Made by a program: the position numbers and the translations under genes
Notes under the pieces: generated by a model
What the model was told of the DNA's origin: nothing
What the model saw: the letters and a program-made list of their open reading frames with translations, nothing else
The model's database searches: none
In this document: in pieces, positions 1 through 7,236 of the stretch
Numbering within the stretch: position 1 is the stretch's first letter
How the letters are laid out: the number at the start of each line of letters is the position of its first letter
Source: Streptomyces sp. HUAS ZL42
GTDB lineage: Bacteria; Actinomycetota; Actinomycetes; Streptomycetales; Streptomycetaceae
DNA: 64,000 nucleotides
Reading direction: 5' to 3'
Assembly (NCBI RefSeq): GCF_040782645.1
Contig: NZ_CP160403.1
Location: 3,658,001-3,722,000, forward strand

Positions 1-1
1 G

Positions 2-1300
2 GACGAGTCCCGCTCCGCCGAGCGCGAGCGCCCGTCCCGTACGCCGCGTCGTCGCCGTCGTACGCGGAGCGGGGCTCCGATGGACGAGACGTCGGCGCCG
101 GCCGGTACACCGGCAGCGGAGGAGTCCTCCGCGGCGGAGGAGGTCACCGCTTCCCGCACCCCGCGCCGCCGTCGCCGTACGCGCGGCGGGGCCCCGGCGG
201 AGCAGGCGACCGCGGCCGTCGCGACGTCGGCCGTCGAGCCCGTGACCGCCGAAGCCGCGGAAGCCGCCGTGGCGACGGCCGAGGGCACGGTTCCCGAGGC
301 CGCCGACACCCCGTCGAAGCCGCGTCGCCGCCGCACCCGCAAGACCGCGGACCCGGCCGCGACGGCTTCGGTGACGGAGGCCGTCGAGACGCCGGAGACT
401 GCTGAGGCCGTCCAGCCCGAGGCTCCCGCGGCGGCACCGCGCCGCCGCACCCGCAAGGCAACGGCTGCCGCGGAGACCGCGGTCGACACGGCCGAGGGCG
501 CGGAAGTGAAGCCCCGCCGCACCCGGAAGACGGCAGCCGCAGCAGCGGAAACCGCCGTCGACACCGCCGAGGCCACGGCGACCAAGCCGCGCCGCACGCG
601 GAAGACCGCCGCTGCGGCCGAAGCCGCCGCGGAAACCACCGAGGCCGGCGCGGAGCCGACGGAGTCCGCGCCGCGCCGCCGTACGCGCAAGGCGACGGCT
701 GCCGCCGAGACCGCGGTCGACACGGCCGAGGCCACCGAGGCCAAGCCCCGGCGCACCCGCAAGGCGGCAGCGGCCGCCGAGACCGCCGACATCCCGGCGC
801 AGGCCATACAGGAGCCCGAGGCGAAGCCCCGGCGCATCCGCAAGACGGCAGCGGCCGCCGAGACCGCGGTCGACACGGCCGAGGGCGCGGAAGTGAAGCC
901 CCGCCGCACCCGGAAGACGGCAGCCGCAGCAGCGGAAACCGCCGTCGACACGGCCGAGGCCAAGCCGCGTCGTACGCGCAAGGCCACCGCCACGGCGGAG
1001 GCACCGGAGGTCACCGAGGCGAAGCCCCGGCGCACCCGGAAGGCCGCCGCGGCGGCCGAGGTCGCCGTCGACACCGCCGAGGCCGCGGCGGCCAAGCCCC
1101 GCCGCAGCACCCGCAAGGCCGTCGAGGCGACCGAGACCGCCGGCATCCCGGCGCAGGCCGTGCCGGAGCCCGAGGCCAAGCCGCGGCGCACCCGCAAGAC
1201 GGCAGCCTCGGCAGCGGAAGCCGCCGACGCGGCCGAGGCGAAGCCGAAGGCGCGCCGTACGCGCAAGGCGACGGCCGCCGCGGAACCCGCGGAGGGCTGA
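2..1300 (+). CDS. Basic Ala/Glu/Arg repeat tail, probably of a DEAD-box RNA helicase (5' partial)
   Basis: The frame is open to the left edge, so this is only a C-terminal part of about 432 residues. It consists of clusters of the type PRRRTRK or KPRRTRK separated by 15-30 residues of Ala, Glu, Thr and Val (AAAETAVDTAE and variants). No helicase motif lies inside the window. Long basic tails of this type occur on Streptomyces DEAD-box RNA helicases, where they are thought to help RNA binding. Identity as a helicase is inferred from tail type and gene neighbourhood, not from a domain. A 92-bp stretch at 473-564 is repeated exactly at 860-951, showing recent internal duplication, so the copy number of the motif probably varies between strains. 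A strong hairpin follows the stop. Confidence 0.6.
   Translation, partial: DESRSAERERPSRTPRRRRRTRSGAPMDETSAPAGTPAAEESSAAEEVTASRTPRRRRRTRGGAPAEQATAAVATSAVEPVTAEAAEAAVATAEGTVPEAADTPSKPRRRRTRKTADPAATASVTEAVETPETAEAVQPEAPAAAPRRRTRKATAAAETAVDTAEGAEVKPRRTRKTAAAAAETAVDTAEATATKPRRTRKTAAAAEAAAETTEAGAEPTESAPRRRTRKATAAAETAVDTAEATEAKPRRTRKAAAAAETADIPAQAIQEPEAKPRRIRKTAAAAETAVDTAEGAEVKPRRTRKTAAAAAETAVDTAEAKPRRTRKATATAEAPEVTEAKPRRTRKAAAAAEVAVDTAEAAAAKPRRSTRKAVEATETAGIPAQAVPEPEAKPRRTRKTAASAAEAADAAEAKPKARRTRKATAAAEPAEG
473..951 (+). repeat. Exact 92-bp internal repeat pair in the basic tail
   Basis: Bases 473-564 and 860-951 are identical by eye, within a longer series of degenerate 60-90 base units encoding Arg/Lys clusters and Ala/Glu spacers. 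The separation of 387 bases is a multiple of three, so expansion or loss keeps the frame. Confidence 0.8.
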
Positions 1301-1315
1301 TCCCCCGCCCGAAGG

Positions 1316-1356
1316 CCGATGGCCCGGTCCCACCCCGCGTGGGCCCGGGCCATCGG
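1316..1356 (+). terminator. Hairpin after the basic-tail gene
   Basis: An inverted repeat of 18 base pairs with one mismatch surrounds a 5-base loop (1334-1338). It begins 16 bases after the stop codon. There is no clear T run, as is common for Streptomyces terminators. Confidence 0.75.
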
Positions 1357-1398
1357 TCTTCCGGGACAACCACCGTGGGAAGGCCGCCCGGCACCCGC

Positions 1399-1404
1399 TA
1401 GCCT
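1399..1404 (+). promoter_or_regulatory. -10 element TAGCCT of a leaderless transcript
   Basis: TAGCCT ends exactly six bases before the GTG start at 1411 and there is no Shine-Dalgarno sequence in between. This is the spacing expected when transcription begins at the first base of the start codon. Confidence 0.6.
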
Positions 1405-1410
1405 CACCCC

Positions 1411-2337
1411 GTGACCACGCCCACCCCCTCCGTGCCGCCCACTCCGCCCCCCGGCGCTCGCGCCTACGCTCTGCGCACCGCCCGCGGTGAGTTCGCCGTC
1501 GTCGACACGCCCGCGGCCCCCGATGTCGCGCCGAGGGGCGTCGCGATGCTGCTGCCGGGGTTCACCGGCAGCAAGGAGGACTTCCATCTGCTGCACGAGC
1601 CACTGGCCGCGCGCGGATACCGGACCATCGCCGTGGACGGGCGGGGCCAGTACGAGTCGGACGGCCCCGCTGACGACGAATCTGTGTACTCGCAGGGCGA
1701 GTTGGCGCTGGACGTCCTCGCGCAGGCGGCCGCCCTCGACACGCCCGTGCACCTCGTCGGGCACTCCCTCGGCGGCCAGATCGCCCGCGCCGCCGTCCTC
1801 CTCGACCACTCCCCCTTCCGCTCGCTGACCCTCCTCGCCTCGGGCCCCGCCCAGATCTCCGACTCCCAGCGGCAGCGCGTGAAACTGCTGCACGACGCGC
1901 TCGCGGTGATGACGATGCCCGAGGTGTGGGAGGCCATCCTGGCCATGGGCCCGCCCGAGGAAGTGGGCGGCCCCGCCCGCGGCTTCGGCACCCTGGAACA
2001 GCTGCGCCACCGCTGGCTGGGCCACAAGCCCGCCCAACTCATCGCCACGGGCCGCCAGTTGTGCATCGAGCCGAACCGTGTCGCCGAACTCGCCGCCGTG
2101 GCACTCCCGTTCCACGTCCTGTCGGGCGCCCGCGACGACACCTGGCCGGTGACCGTCCTCGACGACATGGCCGTACGACTGCGCGCGCACCGGACGGTCG
2201 TCCCCGGCGCCGAGCACTCGCCGAACCTGGACCAGCCCCTCCCCACGGCCCACGCCCTCGCCCACTACTGGGACAGGCTCCACGAAGACGGCCAGAAGAG
2301 GAACGGCCCGGAAGACACCCGGCAGTACACCGTCTAG
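1411..2337 (+). CDS. Alpha/beta hydrolase
   Basis: This 308-residue protein has the alpha/beta hydrolase fold. The nucleophile elbow GHSLGG puts the catalytic serine at about residue 119. The sequence LSGARDDTWP carries the probable acid and GAEHSPNLDQP the probable histidine near the C terminus. An oxyanion-type motif, LLPGFTGSKEDF, lies near residue 50. Substrate cannot be told from sequence; esterase, lipase or lactonase activity are all possible. No signal peptide or membrane segment is seen, so it should be cytoplasmic. The GTG start has no ribosome binding site but sits six bases after a good -10 element, which suggests leaderless expression. It converges with the NYN gene, whose stop overlaps this one by four bases. 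Confidence 0.85.
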   Translation: MTTPTPSVPPTPPPGARAYALRTARGEFAVVDTPAAPDVAPRGVAMLLPGFTGSKEDFHLLHEPLAARGYRTIAVDGRGQYESDGPADDESVYSQGELALDVLAQAAALDTPVHLVGHSLGGQIARAAVLLDHSPFRSLTLLASGPAQISDSQRQRVKLLHDALAVMTMPEVWEAILAMGPPEEVGGPARGFGTLEQLRHRWLGHKPAQLIATGRQLCIEPNRVAELAAVALPFHVLSGARDDTWPVTVLDDMAVRLRAHRTVVPGAEHSPNLDQPLPTAHALAHYWDRLHEDGQKRNGPEDTRQYTV

Positions 2338-3239
2338 TACTGCGTCTGCAAGTGCTCCCAGAAGCCGTCCCGCAGCGCCCGTCTCAGGTCCGCCTGGCCG
2401 CGCAGGGAGTACTGCAGCATGCCCTCCGCCTCCACCAGCAGGTCCTGGTCGACGGAGCCGGGCAGGTAGGGGTGGCCCGGCAGCAGCTCCACCAGCGCCT
2501 CCCGGCCCCTCGCCGCAAGCCACTTCGCGGCGATCTGGGCGCCGACGAAACGCACGTCCTCACGTGCGGGCCGGGCCGACGCCGACACCTCGTAGGCCGG
2601 AGCGGTGCGCCGTGACACGTACGGCTTGAAGAACTCGAGGTCGAGGGTGCGCTGGCTGTCCACCTCCCACAGCAGCGGCTCCGCCTGGTTGCGGCCCTCG
2701 GGGGCCTCGATGCCCCACAGGTGCACCCGGGCCCCGTACCCCTGTGCCGCCTCGACCGCCGACACCAGGTCCTCGTCGCCGCCCAGCAGCGCCGCGTCGC
2801 TGATCGCCCGGTGTCTGGCCAGGGACTCCAGGTCGGACCGGATGAGGGAGTCGACGCCCTTCTGCTGGTTGTTGGCGTTCAGATTGCCCAGGCGGACCTT
2901 CACGTCCGGCAGTTCGGCGATGGACTGCTGCTCGGCGGTGTGGATGCGGCGTCTCGCGCCGTCGTACCAGTAGACCCGCAGCAGCCGGCTGTCCGCGAAG
3001 ATCGTGCGGGCCTTGTCGATGAGCGCCTCGATCAGGCCCTCGGCGTCCAGGTCGAAGGCACGGCGGTCCTCGGTGCCGGCGATCAGGCGTCCCGCGGCCG
3101 CGTACAGATACCCGGCGTCGACGAAGATCGCGTGAGTCGAGGGTGTCTTGGCCACCTCGGCGAGCATGCGTTGCAGCAGCTCGTTCGTGCGGTCGATGCG
3201 GGCGCTCAGGGCCGCGAGGTCGTCGTTCATCGCCTCCAT
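2334..3239 (-). CDS. NYN-domain protein, probable RNA-binding or nuclease
   Basis: The protein carries an NYN domain (PIN-like fold): an acidic strand at IFVDAGYLY, a middle strand RVYWYDGA, a region DSLIRSDLESLA and the late acidic motif LGGDEDLVSAVEAA. These acidic residues match the metal site of PIN/NYN nucleases, which cut RNA in the characterised members. A short helical region (DDLAALSARIDRTNELLQRML) precedes the domain, and about 100 residues of uncharacterised helix follow it. No signal peptide is present. The start is uncertain: GTG at 3254, ATG at 3239 and ATG at 3230 are all in frame and none has a strong ribosome binding site. I chose 3239, giving 301 residues. Confidence 0.75.
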   Translation of the reverse strand: MEAMNDDLAALSARIDRTNELLQRMLAEVAKTPSTHAIFVDAGYLYAAAGRLIAGTEDRRAFDLDAEGLIEALIDKARTIFADSRLLRVYWYDGARRRIHTAEQQSIAELPDVKVRLGNLNANNQQKGVDSLIRSDLESLARHRAISDAALLGGDEDLVSAVEAAQGYGARVHLWGIEAPEGRNQAEPLLWEVDSQRTLDLEFFKPYVSRRTAPAYEVSASARPAREDVRFVGAQIAAKWLAARGREALVELLPGHPYLPGSVDQDLLVEAEGMLQYSLRGQADLRRALRDGFWEHLQTQY

Positions 3240-3455
3240 TGTCCCGGCGGTCACGCTGCGAACACAACCGGTCCCAATCAGTCTCCGTGCAGGCTTTTAC
3301 GCGTCAGTAGTTAGACGTTCGAAAAATTTCCTTAGCGTAGGGAATGTCTGTAACACGCAGCGCGTTGACTCTGAACGGAACAGGGGGCACGACCGCCCCG
3401 TGGCCATCCACTCAGTAGTTCTCCTCAGGAGGATGACCAGACGAAGGGAGAAGCC

Positions 3456-3608
3456 ATGCGCTTCGAAATCATGCGACTCGACGACGTCGACGGCACGCCC
3501 GTGGACAGCACCGTCGTGGACGCCGCCTCCGTCAACCGGATCGTTCAGCAGGCCGCCGCCATAGGCCAGCGACTCTGGATCCGCCCGGCCGAGAGCACGA
3601 CCTCGTAA
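3456..3608 (+). CDS. Small conserved-looking 50-residue protein of unknown function
   Basis: The ORF is very short (50 residues) but well supported. AAGGGAG lies five bases before the ATG, third-position GC is high, and a perfect 16-bp hairpin follows the stop. The protein starts MRFEIMRLDD and ends in RLWIRPAESTTS. It is acidic, has no membrane segment or cysteine, and contains the helical stretch ASVNRIVQQAAAIGQRLW. Its reading looks like a folded mini-protein rather than a leader, because no related gene follows on the same strand. The upstream region (3300-3350) is unusually AT-rich and probably holds its promoter. I do not recognise a family and assign no function. Confidence 0.65.
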   Translation: MRFEIMRLDDVDGTPVDSTVVDAASVNRIVQQAAAIGQRLWIRPAESTTS

Positions 3609-3633
3609 CACGCGGGCAGCTCGCCACAGACTC

Positions 3634-3671
3634 CAGAGCCCCGTACGGCACCGACGCCGTACGGGGCTCTG
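3634..3671 (+). terminator. Perfect 16-bp hairpin between convergent genes
   Basis: Arms 3634-3649 and 3656-3671 pair perfectly around a six-base loop. It lies between the 50-residue gene and the marC stop and can serve both strands. Confidence 0.85.
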
Positions 3672-3686
3672 CGCGTCCCGGGGCAC

Positions 3687-4292
3687 TCAGGAGCCCTGGA
3701 TCACCTGGGCGACCCCGTTGATGATCTGCTGCACGGCGATCGCGGAGAGCATCATGCCCGCGAGCCGGGTCACCAGGACCACGCCGCCGTCCTTGATGAC
3801 CCGGATGATCAGCAGCGAGTACCGCATGACCACCCACAGCACGACATGGATGGCAAGGATCGCCACCCACACCGACACCTGCGTGGCGACACTGTCGGCC
3901 TTCTGCACGGCGAGGATGACCGAGACGATCGCGCCCGGCCCGGCCAGCAGCGGCATCCCGAGCGGTACCAGGGCGACGTTGACGTCCTTGGTCTGCTTCG
4001 GCTCGTCCGTCTTGCCGGTGAGCAGGTCCAGGGCGATCAGCAGGAGCAGCAGCCCGCCCGCGATCATCAGCGCGGGCACCGACACGTGCAAGTAGTCGAG
4101 GATCTGATGCCCCAGCAGCCCGAACACGGCGATGACACCGCCGGCCACGCAGACGGCCTGGAACGCCATCCGCCGCTGCACCTTGCCGGGACGTCCGGCG
4201 GTCAGCGCGAGGAAGATCGGGGTGATTCCGGGGGGATCCATGATGACGAAGAGGGTGAGGAAGAGGGAGCCGAACACGGCGAGGTCGAACAT
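3687..4292 (-). CDS. MarC-family integral membrane protein
   Basis: This 201-residue protein has about six hydrophobic segments. They begin with FGSLFLTLFVIMDPPGITPIFLAL, where the MDPPGITPIF stretch is typical of MarC/YhgN proteins. A second landmark is PLGMPLLAGPGAIVSVIL. MarC proteins are inner-membrane proteins of unclear function; the original link to multiple antibiotic resistance in E. coli was not confirmed. The length matches the family. It lies 54 bases downstream of the PHP phosphoesterase on the same strand and could share a transcript with it. Confidence 0.85.
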   Translation of the reverse strand: MFDLAVFGSLFLTLFVIMDPPGITPIFLALTAGRPGKVQRRMAFQAVCVAGGVIAVFGLLGHQILDYLHVSVPALMIAGGLLLLLIALDLLTGKTDEPKQTKDVNVALVPLGMPLLAGPGAIVSVILAVQKADSVATQVSVWVAILAIHVVLWVVMRYSLLIIRVIKDGGVVLVTRLAGMMLSAIAVQQIINGVAQVIQGS

Positions 4293-4346
4293 GGGTGAAC
4301 AGGCCTTGCGGGAAAGAGGGTGAACGTGGGCGTGCGGGGGTGAGCC

Positions 4347-5204
4347 TCAGGCCCCGCCGGCCCCCGGCACCGGAAACGCCCCGAAGGCCCGCCGTGTGAT
4401 CTCCCCGTAGACCTCGGGATCCGTCGTGTACTCGCCGAGCGAGACGGTCTTGCGGCTGCCGTGGTAGTCCGAGGAACCCGTGACGAGGAGCCCCAGATCG
4501 GCGGCGAGCCCACGCAACCGCACCCGGGTGTCCGGGTCGTGGTCCATGTGGTCGACCTCGATGCCGTCGAGGCCGGCGGCCGCCATCTCGGCGATCGCGG
4601 ACTCCGGCACCGTACGGCCGCGCTTGCTCGCGCCCGGGTGGGCGAAGACGGCGACACCGCCCGCGCCCTTGACCAGGCGGATCGCTTCGAAGGGGTCGGT
4701 CTCGTGCTTCTCCACGAAGGCCCGGCCCCCGTCGGCCAGCCACTGCTTCGTGAACGCGTCGCTCACGGTCGGGACGACTCCGAGCTCGACCAGCGCGGTG
4801 GCGACGTGCGGACGGCCCACGGAGCCGTCGCCGGCGATCCGGGAGACCTGCTCCCAGGTCACCGGAACACCCAGCTCGTTGAGCTTGGCGATCATGCCCC
4901 GGGCCCGCGGCACCCGGTCGTCGCGCACCAGCTCGCGCTCGGCGAGCAGCGCGGGCTCCTCCGGGTCGAAGAGGTAGGCCAGCATGTGCATGCTGATGCC
5001 CTCGACGCGGCAGGACAGCTCGGCGCCGGTGACGAGCGTGAGCCCCTCCGGCAGCGCGGCGATCGCCTCGGCGTGTCCGCGGGTGGTGTCGTGGTCGGTC
5101 AGCGCGACGACGTCCAGACCGGCCGCCGCTGCTTTGCGCACCAGCTCAGCCGGGGTGTCCGTACCGTCGGAAGCCGTGGAGTGGCAGTGCAGATCGATGC
5201 GCAC
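4347..5204 (-). CDS. PHP-domain metal-dependent phosphoesterase
   Basis: The N terminus reads RIDLHCHSTASDGTDTP, the HxH metal motif of the PHP domain. It is followed by VVALTDHDTTRGHAEA, by FAHPG and by GSSDYHGS, which complete the metal-binding set. The family includes 3',5'-nucleoside bisphosphate phosphatases and oligoribonuclease-like enzymes such as TrpH/YciV, and that is the best guess for this 285-residue protein. The open frame extends to 5243, but a GGAG eight bases before the GTG at 5204, together with alignment of the HxH motif to the usual N terminus, supports the shorter form. It is cytoplasmic, with no signal peptide. Confidence 0.85.
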   Translation of the reverse strand: MRIDLHCHSTASDGTDTPAELVRKAAAAGLDVVALTDHDTTRGHAEAIAALPEGLTLVTGAELSCRVEGISMHMLAYLFDPEEPALLAERELVRDDRVPRARGMIAKLNELGVPVTWEQVSRIAGDGSVGRPHVATALVELGVVPTVSDAFTKQWLADGGRAFVEKHETDPFEAIRLVKGAGGVAVFAHPGASKRGRTVPESAIAEMAAAGLDGIEVDHMDHDPDTRVRLRGLAADLGLLVTGSSDYHGSRKTVSLGEYTTDPEVYGEITRRAFGAFPVPGAGGA

Positions 5205-5379
5205 GACGCGGACTCCAAGCGGTGACGGGACGGAAGGGGACACCCAAGGATAACCGGATTTCCGGACCCCCTGTCACACCCGCAGCGGCGGTACGCCCTT
5301 TACACCCTGCCCCCGTACACCCTATGAACCCTGCCCCTCTGCACCCGCCGTTCGCGCCCCGCCACGGCCCTGGCCGCCC

Positions 5380-6021
5380 CTACGGTTTCAGCAGCCGTGG
5401 CGACAGCGCCCCGCACGGCACCAGCTCCACCTCGGCGCCCGCGTCCCGCAAATCGGTCAGTACGAGCTCGTCGTACATCAACAGACCCGACTGTTCGGGC
5501 CAGATGACCGCCCACAGCCACATCCCGAGCGCCTCGCCCGCGAACACGGCACGGTCGTCCGGTGTACGGAAGACATGCCAGAGCGGAGTCGGGCGGCCGG
5601 CGGCCAGAACCTTGGCCTGGGGCGGCTTCTCGACGTTCATGTACGGCCCCGGGTCGGGGCCGTCGATGCCCGCGTACCGCGCGCCGAGGCCGACGCCCAA
5701 CTCCTCGGCCACCAGGATCAGCTCGCCCATCCCGCCGAGCGGGCCGGGCCCCGAACAGGCCACCGCGGAGGCGCGACCGCCGCTGCGGTCGTCACCGGCA
5801 CAGGCCACGCCCGTGAACAGCCAGCCGATCGGCAGGGGCCACGGCATCCACACGGGCACCTGCGTGCGATGCACCACGACGTTGAGGGCATCTACGCTGG
5901 GCGGGATCACGGGCTGCACCGGATACACGGTCCCGTGCACATCGCACTGCCAGGAATCGGCGAAGAGTCCGGGAGCCCTGACCCGGCCACCACACTTCGG
6001 GCAACTGGGTTCGCCCCTCAT
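5380..6021 (-). CDS. Conserved hypothetical with N-terminal zinc-ribbon-like motif (DUF6758-like)
   Basis: This is a 213-residue protein. It begins with SCPKCGGRVRAPG...SWQCDVHGTVYPVQP, a CxxC...C/H arrangement that looks like a small zinc ribbon. The middle is rich in Gly and Pro (GGMGELILVAEELGVGLGARYAG). The C-terminal part, WHVFRTPDDRAVFAGEALGMWLWAVIWPEQSGLL, is aromatic and hydrophobic. I believe it belongs to a Streptomyces family annotated as DUF6758, but that assignment is from memory. No catalytic motif is evident. It lies downstream of the Suppressor-of-fused-like gene on the same strand, separated by 142 bases. Confidence 0.65.
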   Translation of the reverse strand: MRGEPSCPKCGGRVRAPGLFADSWQCDVHGTVYPVQPVIPPSVDALNVVVHRTQVPVWMPWPLPIGWLFTGVACAGDDRSGGRASAVACSGPGPLGGMGELILVAEELGVGLGARYAGIDGPDPGPYMNVEKPPQAKVLAAGRPTPLWHVFRTPDDRAVFAGEALGMWLWAVIWPEQSGLLMYDELVLTDLRDAGAEVELVPCGALSPRLLKP

Positions 6022-6163
6022 AGGGCCCCACGGTCCTACCCCGGCCCGCCCACGTCAAGGACGATCACCCGTCCGGACGGAACAGGCAGGTGCGAGCACA
6101 CCGCCGCCGCAGGTACGGCGGAGGGCCAACTGACGGTTTTCGGCCACGGGTTGGTGAGCTTGC

Positions 6164-6748
6164 TCACTCCAGCGGGACGGACGTGCGGGACGGATCGCGA
6201 AGGTCCGTGCCGTTCGTCAGCCACCGCTCCTGGAGCGCCTGGGCGCCGTGCACGCGCTTCCAGGCGGCCTCGTTCGCGGTCATGGGGAGCAGCGGCAGGA
6301 ACCGTACGGGGTCGAGGGGCGCGTCGAGTTCCAGGTCCTCGACCAGACCGCCCGGCTCGGCGACCAGGACGGAGGTGAAGGGGGCTCCGGGCCACAGCGG
6401 ATCCCCCACGTCGAGCGAGGCACCCGGCGCCACGACCACGCCTTCGACCTGCGGAGACGCGGCGAGTACGGCGAGCGGGCGGAGCACCTTGTCGGTGTCG
6501 GCGAGGCCTGCGCGGACGGACAGGACCAGTTCGGCGCGCGGGCCCTGGACCGGATCCGCGAGCATCGCCGTGGGGTCCGTCATGGGCTGGGCGGACATGC
6601 CGAGCGTGGCGTAGCGGACGACGTCCCCCTCCTGGAACCGGAGCACCTCGATGCGGTCCGTGCCGAGGAAGGTGACCGCGGCCCGGGCGTCCGGTTCGCC
6701 CAGCGCGGTGCGCAAACGGGCCTCCACCAAAGGAAGAACATCAGCCAT
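6164..6748 (-). CDS. Suppressor-of-fused domain protein
   Basis: The 194-residue protein matches the bacterial SUFU-domain pattern. Landmarks are VVRYATLGMSAQPM, ELVLSVRAGLADTDKVLRPLAVLAASP and the C-terminal FLPLLPMTANEAAWKRVHGAQALQERW. Bacterial SUFU proteins are of unknown function and some act as immunity-type proteins in polymorphic toxin loci; no toxin gene is seen here. The frame extends to a TTG at 6781. I chose the ATG at 6748 because TATGCT sits exactly six bases upstream of it, fitting a leaderless start. No signal peptide is present. Confidence 0.75.
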   Translation of the reverse strand: MADVLPLVEARLRTALGEPDARAAVTFLGTDRIEVLRFQEGDVVRYATLGMSAQPMTDPTAMLADPVQGPRAELVLSVRAGLADTDKVLRPLAVLAASPQVEGVVVAPGASLDVGDPLWPGAPFTSVLVAEPGGLVEDLELDAPLDPVRFLPLLPMTANEAAWKRVHGAQALQERWLTNGTDLRDPSRTSVPLE

Positions 6749-6754
6749 GCCGCG

Positions 6755-6760
6755 AGCATA
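6755..6760 (-). promoter_or_regulatory. -10 element TATGCT of a leaderless transcript
   Basis: Read on the minus strand, TATGCT is followed by six bases and then the ATG at 6748, with no ribosome binding site. This supports leaderless expression of the SUFU-domain gene and favours that start over the upstream TTG. Confidence 0.55.
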
Positions 6761-6790
6761 GAACTCGTCAGCACCGGGCAAAGCAACGCC

Positions 6791-6816
6791 TTGACACTTC
6801 AGTCGGCTGATACTCT
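6791..6816 (+). promoter_or_regulatory. Candidate promoter for the corA leader
   Basis: A perfect -35 hexamer TTGACA occupies 6791-6796 and TACTCT lies at 6811-6816. The 14-base spacing is short for a standard promoter, so the exact -10 is uncertain. If used, it gives a leader of roughly 400 bases before corA. Confidence 0.35.
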
Positions 6817-6914
6817 TGCCCGGTGGTTCGGGGCAGCACGCAGAAGCGTCGCGATCGAGTCCCGACGCCGTGAGACTCCCCTACGGGGGACCGGCTGGAG
6901 GAGGTGGGGCTGTC

Positions 6915-6962
6915 ATGGATCGAAGTCGACCGTGCAGTACCACTCGCTCTTCCGACCACTGA
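6915..6962 (+). CDS. Possible 15-residue leader peptide upstream of corA
   Basis: A tiny ORF encodes MDRSRPCSTTRSSDH. It is preceded by GGAGGAGGTGGGG, one of the strongest ribosome binding sites in the window, four bases before the ATG. It lies 274 bases upstream of corA on the same strand. Peptide-controlled leaders are known for enterobacterial mgtA (mgtL) and corA (corL). Whether this ORF senses magnesium, arginine or nothing is inference. No homologue is known to me. Confidence 0.4.
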   Translation: MDRSRPCSTTRSSDH

Positions 6963-7236
6963 GGTAGCTGATCCGGTCCTGGCTGACCGCCGCCTTTCAC
7001 GCTCGCGTCTTCGTACGGAAGAGCACTTCGTTTCGTTTTGCCTGATCTGTCTGATCTGATCCAGCAGCGATGTCGCCGTCGGATCGATAGCTGTATCGCA
7101 GCGAACCTCGCCCCCGCGACGGTGCGGTGCTCCCCGCTTTGTGGACGTGCCAAACATCCGCAGTCAGGACGTCCTCATTCCGGGTAGTTCCACCCGTCGC
7201 AGCGGCCTTTCGTTGCCCGATGCGAAGGAGCCTGCC

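Noticed and set aside
5300..5379. Extension of small minus-strand ORFs downstream of the DUF6758-like gene
   Set aside because: Frames are out of phase with the true gene and lack start signals.
6820..7236. M-box magnesium riboswitch upstream of corA
   Set aside because: I could not match the conserved M-box core; only a leader with a small ORF and weak hairpins is supported.
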